Positions 24,324-34,888 of a stretch of 51,340 bases of DNA are shown piece by piece. How positions within the stretch are numbered: position 1 is the stretch's first letter; every line of letters starts with the position of its first letter. Made by a program: the position numbers and the translations under genes. The notes under the pieces were generated by a model, which ran no database searches, had not been told where the DNA came from, and worked only from the letters and a program-made list of their open reading frames with translations. The stretch is from Acanthaster planci (lineage: Eukaryota; Echinodermata; Asteroidea; Valvatida; Acanthasteridae): assembly GCF_001949145.1 (NCBI RefSeq), contig NW_019091505.1:141653-192992 (forward strand), read 5' to 3'.

Positions 24324-25280
24324 TCATCCGGTATTAGAGATGTCATCCGTGTCATTCAGGTGGTCTGATTGACCTGTCACACGGTACAGTACTCGACGGG
24401 AGGCCTGTTGAAACCTCCTGTACTTGAACGAATAAATGAACGGATTCACGAATACGTTCAGTGAAACAAGTGCCACGGAGATGACGTAGATTAGGCTGGT
24501 GAAATCTAAGGTACGCCAGTCCATGTTGTGCAAGAAAAACAGAACTTGGTTCATAGACCAGCAAACGACGAACGTAACAAATACAATGAGTAATGCTTTG
24601 AAGGTATTTCGGCGAGCTCGAAGAAGCGATTCGCCATGTTCATTGCTACCGTGCTGCGAGTCTGGGGCAGATACTGTCGGCACGACGCGACGAACACTTC
24701 TGGATAACTCCACGGCGATTCGTGCGTACATGTATGTCATCAATATCAGTGGAATGGCATACTGTAGAAGAAAGATGACCACACCGAGACCGCTACCACT
24801 GGGGCTTGTCTTACAATACCCACTGTCATCCACATACCATTGAAAAAAGACATAAACTCTAAAAGTCAGAACAATGGCCCATACACAAATTATAAGAAAT
24901 GCAACAGCCTTCTTACTGCCAAAGATGCGCCGGTATTGGTAAGGATACACGATTGCAAAGAATCGCTCAAATGTTACAGCAAGGAGGCTGTAGGTTGACG
25001 AGACAAAGAAGTTGAAGAGGAGATATTTCGAGTTCCAAATGGTGCAGAGGAATCGACCCCATAGGCCAGGCAGAGCTGGTTGGAAGGGAGGGATGTACTC
25101 ATGGAGCAAGATGAAAACCGACGCTAAGAAGTCGATGGTAGCTTGGTGGAGAATTAGAGCATTGGTGCATGTGTGCATACATCGTTCAGACACAATTACA
25201 ACATTGACTAAGGCATTCCCTAAGATGCCTAAAACACCGGCTGAAGTGTTGACGATACGGAGGAAGAGGCCAGACGTCAT
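24324..25280 (-). CDS. Rhodopsin-class orphan GPCR 1 (intronless)
   Basis: A single uninterrupted frame of 318 aa. A TAA stop lies directly before the ATG in frame, which fixes the start. Seven hydrophobic segments are visible with class A landmarks: G21-N22 in TM1, D50 in TM2, C79 at the top of TM3 and C156 in loop 2, E105-R106-F107 in place of DRY followed by AIVYPYQY, W134 in TM4, P177 in TM5, CWSMN at 240-244 in TM6, and NPFIY at 279-283. The N-terminus is very short (about 8 residues), with an NTS sequon at its edge. The proline normal in CWxP is absent. It closely resembles GPCR 2 at 32.1 kb throughout. Similar CWxxNQ receptors are, from memory, expanded in echinoderms and other marine invertebrates. 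The ligand is unknown; a peptide or odorant is only a guess. Confidence 0.92.
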   Translation of the reverse strand: MTSGLFLRIVNTSAGVLGILGNALVNVVIVSERCMHTCTNALILHQATIDFLASVFILLHEYIPPFQPALPGLWGRFLCTIWNSKYLLFNFFVSSTYSLLAVTFERFFAIVYPYQYRRIFGSKKAVAFLIICVWAIVLTFRVYVFFQWYVDDSGYCKTSPSGSGLGVVIFLLQYAIPLILMTYMYARIAVELSRSVRRVVPTVSAPDSQHGSNEHGESLLRARRNTFKALLIVFVTFVVCWSMNQVLFFLHNMDWRTLDFTSLIYVISVALVSLNVFVNPFIYSFKYRRFQQASRRVLYRVTGQSDHLNDTDDISNTG

Positions 25281-25800
25281 TTAGAATAATAGAGGGGTTG
25301 CCCGTTGAATTTCCCCCAAACGATGGAACGAAGATGGAGCGCAGAACATGAAGGTGTTATTAGATTCAGTACCATAGGCCTATGCACAATCCCATCCCTA
25401 CTGTACTCAGACTGTTCAGTTGTACGCCTGTCTCGTCACGACGTTCAACCTGTTCCGCTCCTGATTTATCAAACCTCGTTGTCTTCTTCAGGGCGGGACC
25501 TTCAGAAGGCCTTTTAATACTGATGCAGAGACAAATAACGATCGAGTGAATTATCGCTGCGTAAAAAGACACGGTATAGTGCCACTCAGGTTTACGCTTA
25601 AACCAGTGGGATATAGCGTGACACGGCTTTTATAATAACACATTCCTGACTACCATAGAAACATCGTAAGCCAATCAAAACAGCCGCCCATACGTAACTC
25701 ACCATCAAGATTAAAATTAACAAGGATAAATTGACTTTTAGTGAAGAGACTTACCTTAATCTGTTCGATAATTTTTTCCCCACAGGATTTCTGTCGTCGT
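25281..25800 (-). promoter_or_regulatory. Probable spliced 5' UTR of GPCR 1
   Basis: On the minus strand a strong donor (AAG then GTAAGTC, exon edge 25755) is followed by a pyrimidine-rich acceptor (TCTTTTTACGCAG, exon edge 25556). Joining them would give a leader that runs to the ATG at 25280. The leader frames contain stops, so it is noncoding. This is inferred from splice motifs alone. Confidence 0.35.
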
Positions 25801-28800
25801 ATCTGGTCGGTATAAGACATGAATTCTGATCATCGGTTCTCATGAATTGACGGCAAATACGTCTGATACCGACCCAAGCACCTGTCTGACCACTGATTGC
25901 ACAGGTCTTCCTCTTTAGAACATAATGGAGAATTTTTATATGTAAAATCTGTATCAAAAAGCGGAGTCGAAGAGAGAAACTCAAAAGGATACATTTTACT
26001 GTCAAACACAAGGGGGGGGTTGAATTTCTCCACGGGTAAAAACTTCCTAAATTCTCACAATTTTAAAACTCACGCGTTTCCACTAAAACTAGGTTATAGG
26101 GAGAAAAACGACTGAGGTGACATCGAAATTACACTTAATTTGTCACGTCAATTTTCACCATAAATCGTCTTATTCCTGATTCACGCCATGGAAGGAAGGA
26201 AATGATAATACTTTATTTGTTGATGTCAGCACTAATAACTGGAATGGAAGGAGTTCTGGTATTGGAATTGTCAGTCAGGCCCACAAGATGCAACATGTGT
26301 AACGGGGTCGCATTGTTTGACCATGTGATAATGCATTTCATCACCTGCATACTAACCTCGTTCCACAATGATCATGAACCCAGTATATGTTTACAGTAGC
26401 AAAGCACTGAAGGACGTGCACGTGCATGACTTGTAAGCAAATAGCGAATGTACAGCATACAGGAACTAGATCCGCTTTGCTCCTTAACACTTAATTGATA
26501 TGACCATAGTTTTACAGAAACCTCCGACCCAATTTTGAAACTTACTAACAGACGCAGACTCGACAACGAAAGTTCGAATTGTGTGAAAGTGCCATAGCAT
26601 TATCCTCTTTAAAAATGCAGTTATAGAAAACTGCAAGTGCACGACTTTTAAAGACATTTGATAGTTTAATGTTGGACTTCATATTCCAGCACTGGTTCCT
26701 CACTGTTGACTGGATGGAACACCATTTCCACTGCGTCTATTCAACTTCCCAACTTTATACATCATGCTATCTGATGTAACCGCTGTCACATCGTTAGCAA
26801 AACTGATAAATACAACGACAAAAGGTCCATACGCGGCTTCAGAAGTAAAGGATCATGGTCAATTTCATATCCTCATGAACTTCTACGTCTATAAAGCTGT
26901 GTGACCCCTCGGCTAGCTTTTAGGTCATTTAATTCGTGTCTTATCCTAGCAACCAGTTTTATATCAAGCGTATAATAGCACACTACTACGCGTGTCACGT
27001 GTGTTCACTCGAAAACAAATGACAATACACTGCAGTTGACCGACGTTGACTGTGGATTAGTATACAAGCAATGAATCTTTATGAGCGCAGTGGTTAAAAT
27101 GTTTTCATGAGGTAACAGATGAAATGGTCAGTACCACGAGTGTAATGGAACATTCCTTTTTTTGCAATGCAGCCCCGCAGTGCCTTGGTATGAAAATTCA
27201 GTGGCACGTGATTAACGATGTACGTACCGTACCATAAGAGAACAGAGATTAATGCAGACATTGTATCATTCCCTTTTGTGTTATCAGAGAAAGGAAATCT
27301 ATGGTGACTGTTTTTTTCTCTTGAGTTTGGAGGAAACAATTTCCCGACGTTATTTCTTCAATGTATTCGAGTGCTATTTTTCAATGGAACTCCACTGATT
27401 TCTCTTGAGAATGGTAACACCCTATAGCGTTGTTCGCCGAGCACTGCTTTGCTTATCAAATTGACGTGCGTTTTACTGTGCAATTTTGCTACGTAACCTA
27501 TTTATTTATACATTTCCCATGTGGTACAATACATTCCACTTGTAAAAATTACTACTAATAATGGGGCTGATCAATGTAATTATCCGTCCCTGAAGCCACT
27601 CGCCTGATTAGACAAGGACGTAGCAATGATCTGTCAGAACAACTGAATTGAAGGCACCTGAGTTTTGAACACAGAGATTCGAAGTGTTTATCATGCCTGA
27701 GTGTGGAAACCAAAGAAAACCCTCGCGACACAAGGAGCATCAACGAACGACTTTACTGGCACAATGGCCCGGGTTGGGAATCGAACCACTCGGAGAGGCG
27801 TATTAAAAAGTCATCAGTGCTATATATAGTGAAACTATAGACAACGTGCCATTCTTTTTGCGAGGGTGGGTTGGTCAAGACTTCTACGCATGTAACAAGC
27901 ACGTAACAAACCATTTTCGTAATTTTTCAGCTTCAATTCGTCATGCGAACAAATACTACACAAACAATGACATGACTGGCCCCGTCTATTCCACTTGTCA
28001 GTTCTAGTTGCAGAACAATCTCAACCGTAAAGCTGGAAGCCGTATCTATGGAAACAGATCGTTTAGTATCACGGCAACAGTTTCATTCCCGTCGGAGAGC
28101 GGATGTATGCTCTACATGCTTGAGCAGAACACAGAAGAGAACGCAATATTTGACTGAAGTGTTCCCTAATATCTCAAAGTTGTGTCTACTCCAAGTTGGC
28201 CGGCCCTGGCATTTTAATGACATTTATTCCATGAAGGTATCCCAACCTGGTCACAGTTCCATTACATGTACATCTAATTTCAAAGTATTAAACTCTATCC
28301 AATGAAGAATGGTTGTTCCATGGTTTTTTTTTACTCCAAAACCCAGTGGAATTAGAAACCAATGCTGGTTCACTTCTTTATGTCACCATTCTCCCTAGGA
28401 ACAGAGGAGTGCTGGTTAATATGATTAGACTGTGACAGAATTGGATACTGTCTGGCTCGATTTGGCCATAGATGGGCTGATGGGATGAGTTGTTGCAACT
28501 CAATCTCATACAGAAGCGGCAGTGTAATGTGAAAACGTTAGTGTCGACTTCTCCTTACGAATAGCATTTGATAAGACTAAAAATAGATGACTATTGAAAA
28601 TCAGTGAAAGGCCCAGGAACAAATTTTCTGACAAAATTAAACATTAGACCGCCGTCTATACATTTTGGATATCCACTTCTTGCATTTTATTAAAGTAAGA
28701 GCTGTATATCATAAACGAAACCTCCGCGGCGGGCGTTAAGTTGTTCTTTGTTCCTGTCAAATTGCAAGTGGTGTCAGGTGTGTCGTTGTAATCAGCATGT

Positions 28801-29440
28801 TGAATTGGATAAAAACAGACCAATACGACAAGGCACCGTAGATTCAATTTTATGTGTACCGAACAGTATTAATTTGATTTATTCAGTCCAGAAAGGGGTC
28901 AACAATTTAACTGCCTAGTTGAAGAAATGACGTATGCTCGTATCCAAATAGACAGAGGCAAAGCGGAATTGTGCAAGGAAGCGATGTTGTCAGAATAAAG
29001 ACACCTATAACACATGCACTGCAATTTCAAACACAACTTTACAAATACACAACCACCTAAAAATGTGACTTTCTGTGATGTTACATAGAACACTAGACAA
29101 TAGCAAGAAATGAATTCAGTACACAAATCAAAATCTAGCCGATTATCTGTGAGTTCTGTTGATCTGACATTATTGACTTTTGCGTTTTGGTGTGCAGAGC
29201 TTAAAGACAACAAAACAACAAAAAGAACAACGCGTGATCATGTCGGCAGTCTCACACTATTCACTTCATGATAGGCCTAGGCATATATGGGAAATTGGTT
29301 GGTTTATATACATACGTTTCTCATCCGCCACCCGTTACTTGTTTTGAATCAACTGTCAACATATTTAATGTTGTTTGTGTTTTTCCAGTTCTTGTATTTG
29401 TTTTATTTAGTCAGTATCTTTGAGCATTCATCCAGAGCTT
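25801..29440. other. Intergenic region between GPCR 1 and GPCR 2
   Basis: No exon supported on either strand. It holds a SINE-like segment near 27640-27800; the open frames present are short and show no conserved domain. The sequence from about 26100 to 27500 is featureless. Confidence 0.4.
27640..27800 (-). repeat. tRNA-derived SINE fragment
   Basis: On the minus strand GGTTCGATTCCC (B-box-like) is followed by AACCCGGGCCATTGTGCC and a pyrimidine-rich stretch. This resembles the body of deuterostome tRNA-derived SINEs, as recalled. No good A box is visible, so the 5' head is probably eroded. Boundaries are approximate. Confidence 0.35.
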
Positions 29441-29448
29441 TCCTCTAT

Positions 29449-29633
29449 CGAGTAATCCGATTAGACGCCGTAACTACGGTTACACTGCACTCACACACAC
29501 ATTCTTCAGTTTGACGTGCGCGCTTTTGACTATTTGAGACATTTTATTGGTGGAAGACGCGCGTGTACCACTTGTTCACGAGCGTTCTGCCATCGCAGTA
29601 ATGGCTTCTAATTCTGGTTGTCCAATTACACTA
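29449..29633 (-). repeat. Dispersed ~185-bp repeat, copy C (inverted)
   Basis: The reverse complement reads TAGTGTAATTGGACAA, then CCATTACTGCGATGGCA, CAAGTGGTACACGCGCG, CTGAAGAATGTGTGTGTG and GGCGTCTAATCGGATTA. The same blocks stand in the same order in copy B at 36817-37009. It is full length relative to B. Confidence 0.75.
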
Positions 29634-30834
29634 TAACAAACACTTTGTCTCAAGGCTTGCGAGCACTTTACAGTGAATATTTGAGGGTTTTCATCTGCAA
29701 GGGAAAACGACAGCTGTCGTGATTTCCAAATAATTAAGTATTTTTTTTAAAAGTTATACTTAAGTTATAACCAAACATATGATAAGATTTACTCCATACC
29801 CTCCATAAACACTGGAAGTGCGCTTTGAGTTTGTCAGAGATCGATCGATGAACGTTTCCTGCAGCCTGTACGTTACTGCACGCACGAACAGATTGATTCA
29901 TGTGTTAAACAGACTGCAATATAAGCCTACTAGGCCTACACTGTTCACAATATGGGCAAAGCTCGCATGCGAACCAATCTTTCATTGTCTCTATTGGTTG
30001 TGTTTGATTGCGTGTTTGTCCATGTTGTACACCTTTACTTGTAGACAATATGATAGAGCAGTTTATACAGCAAAGATTTTTAAACAGCAATAACAGGTTT
30101 TACAAAACTACTACCAGGGATTTGATTCTAACGGCCTACATACTGATAGTAACATGCGTCTCATTATTTAGAAACGTCGAGTGATGTGTATGTTGTTTTT
30201 GCATTTTAAAGCCCAGAATGTGAACAATCAGTCGGGAAAAATTCAACTGTACAAACATTAACAGTTAGCTGTATTAAATTACGTCAGCAATCTCATACAG
30301 ATTTACCGCTAAAATTGCCTTAGCGTTGAAGAAACATACGACGTACATCACAGAAAAAGTTAGCCCTGTTAATGTTCAATATAAGAACCTGATCTGCGTG
30401 TTTTCATTTCGCCGCATCGCAAACATCCGATTTTGTGCGCGGTTACGATTTTTTGCGACCTCACGCTTTGCCAATAAGAAGCTGATTGGACAAGAGAAAT
30501 GACGTAAAGCCTTTTCATTGGTGGTTATTTTTTCCAACTACTCAATGCAACGATAGAACATCCCACTGATTGGTCACACGCAATCTTGTGGTCAAGATTT
30601 GCACGTCTTGCCCATTAATGATTGAATCTGCGCGAATGTCCTGCGCTAGGCACTCAATGCAGCCAGCACAAAACCAGGAGGCAAATGATACAAATCGCAT
30701 TGACCATCCAAAGAGGAAAATAAAGATTTTCCCGTCCCTTATTCCCGCACTGGAATCGATATTCTTATACGCCTACATAAGCTTTAATTCTGGCGCAATA
30801 AATGGTAGATTAATCCAACAAAATCTTTCTAACA
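29634..30834. other. Intergenic, nothing recognised
   Basis: AT-rich sequence with small unrelated open frames. No splice-flanked coding stretch or repeat was identified. Confidence 0.4.
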
Positions 30835-31600
30835 CATTGGGTCGTATGAATAAAAAGTAGCAAATGCTATGAACTTCAAGCAAACAGCAAAAGCATTTAC
30901 TGAAAAGTCAAACCATTAAGAATAAGCAAATGCTTGAATTTGTATGAATAAAACGTTTCTTTGACTATTCAGCATCTAGTATAAATATTAGCAAATGCTT
31001 TATGCTTGTGGCTGACTGCACAGCCGAATGGTTTTGCACAAGAGGGCTTCCGTTGTCTGCACGTACAGACATACACAGTGCAGCACGGTGCTGTATCTTG
31101 AGACCTCAGCATGGCAGATAAGCACGATGGCAGTAATTTGGATTGCAAAAACTTTGATGAAGAAAATTTGGTTTCTTCAGATTCCCTCCTAAAGGCATAC
31201 AACTTTTCCTTTCGAATGACATTTGTGGAGGCTGCCATTTTTAACATTAGTAAATGCTCCTCGTTTTCAAGCTTGCCCAGACCCGGTCTTGATAAATGTC
31301 AAGTAAATACTCCAATTCTGTAGAACTTACTCATTTTTATTCATACAAAATGAAGCAACTGCTTATTGTCAAGCACAAGCTTAACCCTAACCCCCAAGGG
31401 TGTATGTAAAATCATTTTGAAATGGGAAGATTTGGGACTGTTAGTGTTAAAGAGTGAAAAGTAGGGGCCTAAATACTTTAATTTTTAGCAATTGCACAAA
31501 AGTAAAAGCATTTGCTTCATTATTTTTCATACAAACACGAGTAAATGCTTCAAAAATGGTAGTAAAAGCAAATGCCACTTTTTATTCATACGACCCAATG
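30835..31600. mobile_element. Non-autonomous DNA transposon (MITE-like) with terminal inverted repeats
   Basis: The left end reads TTGGGTCGTATGAATAAAAA (from 30837) and the right end is its exact reverse complement (to about 31598); the match extends outward by CA/TG and inward into GCAAATGC. Inside, the word AGCAAATGCTT or close variants recurs on both strands (about 30859, 30889, 30926, 30990, 31246, 31351, 31500, 31545, 31565), and 'TTTATTCATAC' recurs near both ends. Such subterminal arrays are typical transposase-binding repeats, as in hAT-like elements. No transposase is encoded. No clear target-site duplication was seen. Confidence 0.8.
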
Positions 31601-32100
31601 GCACTAACGTTGTTCTTAATTTTACTTTACGGTTATAGATTCAATAATTTCCTTGCATAAATGTACTGTGATTTTGAATCTCCATTTGTAATTTTTGCTT
31701 TTAGGTTCGTGACTCCGTTAAAATAATCCGTTGAATAATGGTAGCTCTTACAGAGATGTTGACAAACTGATCTTCTTTATACTATTTTAATATCGACTTT
31801 TAAGGAGTTGTTGGTGCAAGAACCTAACGTGTCATTGGCTCCGACATTTTCTGCCGTTATTTGCCAGTCCGGCCCCCGACACAGTAAATGATAAATATGT
31901 ATTTAAAAGATTAATAAATAAACAACTTGATCCAAAAGATAAAAACAAACAACCAAAACAGTGAAGACATGCGTAAAGTTTGGTGATATATGTTCTCCAA
32001 TGAGGGAATCGGTGTGGGGGGGTGTTGACGCACATTGTTAAAAACCTTTCGCCTCTCTAATCCTAATTCGTCTCCTTAAATCCTTGCAGCGTGGATTAGG
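31601..32100. other. Region downstream of GPCR 2
   Basis: AT-rich, presumably the 3' UTR of GPCR 2 and spacer. No clear minus-strand AATAAA was found close to the stop codon. Confidence 0.35.
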
Positions 32101-33078
32101 TTAAAATGTGGACTCTCGGTGGCTCGTAACTATTTCATCTGTGACATTGAGGTGGTCCAGGCGACCCGTGACCCTGCACAACAAACGGCGAAACGCCTGC
32201 TGAAATTTCTTATACTTGAAAGCGTAAATGAAGGGGTTGGCACACGCATTGGACGCCAAAAGAGCCGTCGAAGTGATGTAAATTGTACTTGTGAAGTCTA
32301 TGGATTGCCATCCCATGTTATGCATGAAAAATATGATCTGATTCAACGACCAACAAAGCACAAAGGTGACAAAAATGATGAGAAGTGTTTTGAGGATATT
32401 ACGCCGAGCACGCAGGAGTTGTCTGCCATTGTTGTTATGCTGTGCAACTGATTCAGACACCGTTGGAACAATTCGGTGAGCACTTTTTGAAATTTCGATT
32501 CCCATTCTGACGTACATGTAAGTCATCAATGCCAGGGGAATCACATACTGCAGAAGGAAAATCAACACTGCCAGCACACCCCCCGTGGGACGGGAATGGC
32601 AAACGCCATCTTCATCCACTGACCACTGAAAGAAGGCATAAACTCGGAAAGTCAGTACGACGACCCAAGTGCAAGCTAAAGACAAGGCGATAGCTTTGCG
32701 ACTGCTGCAATACCTCTCGTAACGATAAGGGTACACAATAGCAAAAAATCGCTCAAAGGTCACGGTCACCAGGCTGTAAGTAGAAGCCACGAAGAATGTC
32801 AGCAAAAAATATCGGGAGTTCCAGAGGAAGCATAAGGCGTATCCAGAGGCGTTCTCACCCACTTGATCGACTCTTGGGATGTACTCGTAAAAGATGATAA
32901 ATATAGATCCCCCCAAATCAATGCTAGCTTGGTGAAGAATCAGAGCATTGGTGCTTGTATGCATGGATCGTTCGAAGACAATTACAAGACAAACCAGGCA
33001 ATTACCAAGAATTCCCAAGATCCCAGTTGAAGTGTTTATTACACGAAGTAGTACAGCACTCTTCATGATGGCAGACAT
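32101..33078 (-). CDS. Rhodopsin-class orphan GPCR 2 (intronless)
   Basis: A single-exon frame of 325 aa from the ATG at 33078 (AAAATG context, A at -3); the frame stays open a little further upstream but without an earlier ATG. Class A landmarks match those of GPCR 1: GN at 25-26, D54 in TM2, C83 and C160 for the loop disulfide, ERF at 109-111 then AIVYPYRY, W138, P181, CWSLN at 242-246, and NPFIY at 281-285. Loops and tail also align with GPCR 1, including SxxRIVPTVSES/VRRVVPTVSAP in loop 3 and RVTGxxDHLN in the tail. The two are therefore tandem duplicates about 7 kb apart on the same strand. The intronless state suggests an ancestral retrocopy followed by local duplication, as seen in other animal chemoreceptor-like expansions. 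Ligand unknown. Confidence 0.92.
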   Translation of the reverse strand: MSAIMKSAVLLRVINTSTGILGILGNCLVCLVIVFERSMHTSTNALILHQASIDLGGSIFIIFYEYIPRVDQVGENASGYALCFLWNSRYFLLTFFVASTYSLVTVTFERFFAIVYPYRYERYCSSRKAIALSLACTWVVVLTFRVYAFFQWSVDEDGVCHSRPTGGVLAVLIFLLQYVIPLALMTYMYVRMGIEISKSAHRIVPTVSESVAQHNNNGRQLLRARRNILKTLLIIFVTFVLCWSLNQIIFFMHNMGWQSIDFTSTIYITSTALLASNACANPFIYAFKYKKFQQAFRRLLCRVTGRLDHLNVTDEIVTSHRESTF

Positions 33079-34860
33079 TTTCACATTCTCCGAGGTACGA
33101 CGGAGACACAGTTCTAAGGGTTCATCTAGTGGTTACCATCAGACAGAAATGGCGATGGAACATCAGCATCGTCTGTAATTGATGTCCCATCTCGGACTCC
33201 CTCATTATCTGGACACTTTATCATCGGTCATTTCCTGGACGTTTATTATTCACACGTCACGATACAGAAGAGATGTGTGATTGGTCATCGCCTTCTCTGG
33301 CTCGTACAGTTCGGTGTTTAGGTTTAGCTGCAGAAACAGTGGTTTTGGTCAAAGGTGTTATGCTGGTGCTGTGAGTGTGGCATTTGCATCGAGGTATTTT
33401 GAAATTGTGAACCTACACTGCAATAAAGACCTTCATGTCTGCATTCACTCCTCGCAAAGAGCGATGTTGCTTGCCCACGACTGAAGGTGCTTTCTATACA
33501 AACTTCATTAACGTTATTTTCTGATCTCTCTCATTTTAGTCAACACAACAGGTGACTGGGTTTCTCAAACCAAGCCTTTATCGAGGACCTTGTTAATTGC
33601 GAATGAATCAACACTAGCGACTGGGATTTGGATGAAACTAAAAAAGAGTTCTTTTATCAAGAATGATTCTAAAATGGCACAAATCTAATTGACATCCTAT
33701 GAAAAAATGGCAAATACGCGTCATCAGTCAGGGCTGTTGTTCTTGGCATTGTAACTTCTTGTTGCTTGCCAAGTTGTGGGGCGATAGACTGAAAGAGTAC
33801 TGTAAATAAAATCCAAAAAGACTCCACCTTATTAAATTCCTCACACAAGAAATAACCACACATGAACGAATTCATCCAAAGATTTCTATTCGAGGAATCT
33901 ACTTCGCGTAGACTTGTCCTGGGTTAGATTAATTATCATTTCTTTGTTTTAATTTAATTATCTTTCGGGGAAAACAAACTAATGCGCAGTAAATGAACGT
34001 ATACGGTTGGCTCGCTGTTAGTTCTACGATTTTCACTGCATGGTTAGCGTCGTATTATCTTCCAGGAAATGTGAAGGTTATGCGTGGTTCGTATTCCAAT
34101 TATTCCCTAATTTCGAAAAGGGCTGTGTTGGTCTGTAACGCACCCACCACGAACAGCAATTTAATGGAGGTTGACAGTGGTAATCGTCGAGGCTTGTGAT
34201 TAAAAATACCTACCACATTATAAAACTCCTAATGATACAAACTATTTTAGACAAACCGTTATTTTACGGCGGACAAAAATGAATTCAAAGCAGATGATTA
34301 AAAGGACGAAGTTAAATTTAGAACTGAAGGGGTCTATAAGTTCGTTTTATGCTGCCTTTCTTTTGTAAAGGTGTCATAGTCTATTCTTAAACCAGAACGT
34401 GATTCATTCCAAGCTTTGGGAAGTGATTGTCTGCCAACATGTATAGAGGCCAAAGGCCTACGGTACAAGCTTCAAAGTCTAAGTGGTAAAAGAAACAACG
34501 TGAGAGATGATTTTATGCGGGTTTGTAGTGTCAGAAATGTAGTCAGTAATATTCAAAGTAATTACTGGAAAGCTACTGGAAAGCTCTGATCCAAACGGAT
34601 GAATGTTGACCAGAATATGACTTCAAACTCTTGAACCGTGTCACAAACACATAGGCCTGTTCTTCCCTTTCTCCAAACTATTCACCGCAAGTACGTTAAT
34701 TCAGTTAAGTCGTTACTTTTTGATAGCAATCAATTCTTGTCAATTTCAAAGACTGCCTCGTCTTGCAATGTTTTCCCCCAGAGATTCGTTGTTTGTATTT
34801 TTGCATGTTTTGTTTTGTTCTTAACATTGGAACGCTTGTCTGTATCGAGGCGAAATTTGA
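33079..34860. other. Spacer between GPCR 2 and the sulfotransferase gene
   Basis: It should contain the divergent promoters of GPCR 2 (minus) and the sulfotransferase (plus). No TATA box or coding exon was identified. Open frames here are short and unremarkable. Confidence 0.4.
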
Positions 34861-34888
34861 TTTTTTATATTTGAATCTTTTTTTACAG

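Noticed and set aside
24499-24843. Plus-strand open frame of 114 codons
   Set aside because: Antisense shadow of GPCR 1.
32119-32451. Plus-strand open frame of 110 codons
   Set aside because: Antisense shadow of GPCR 2.
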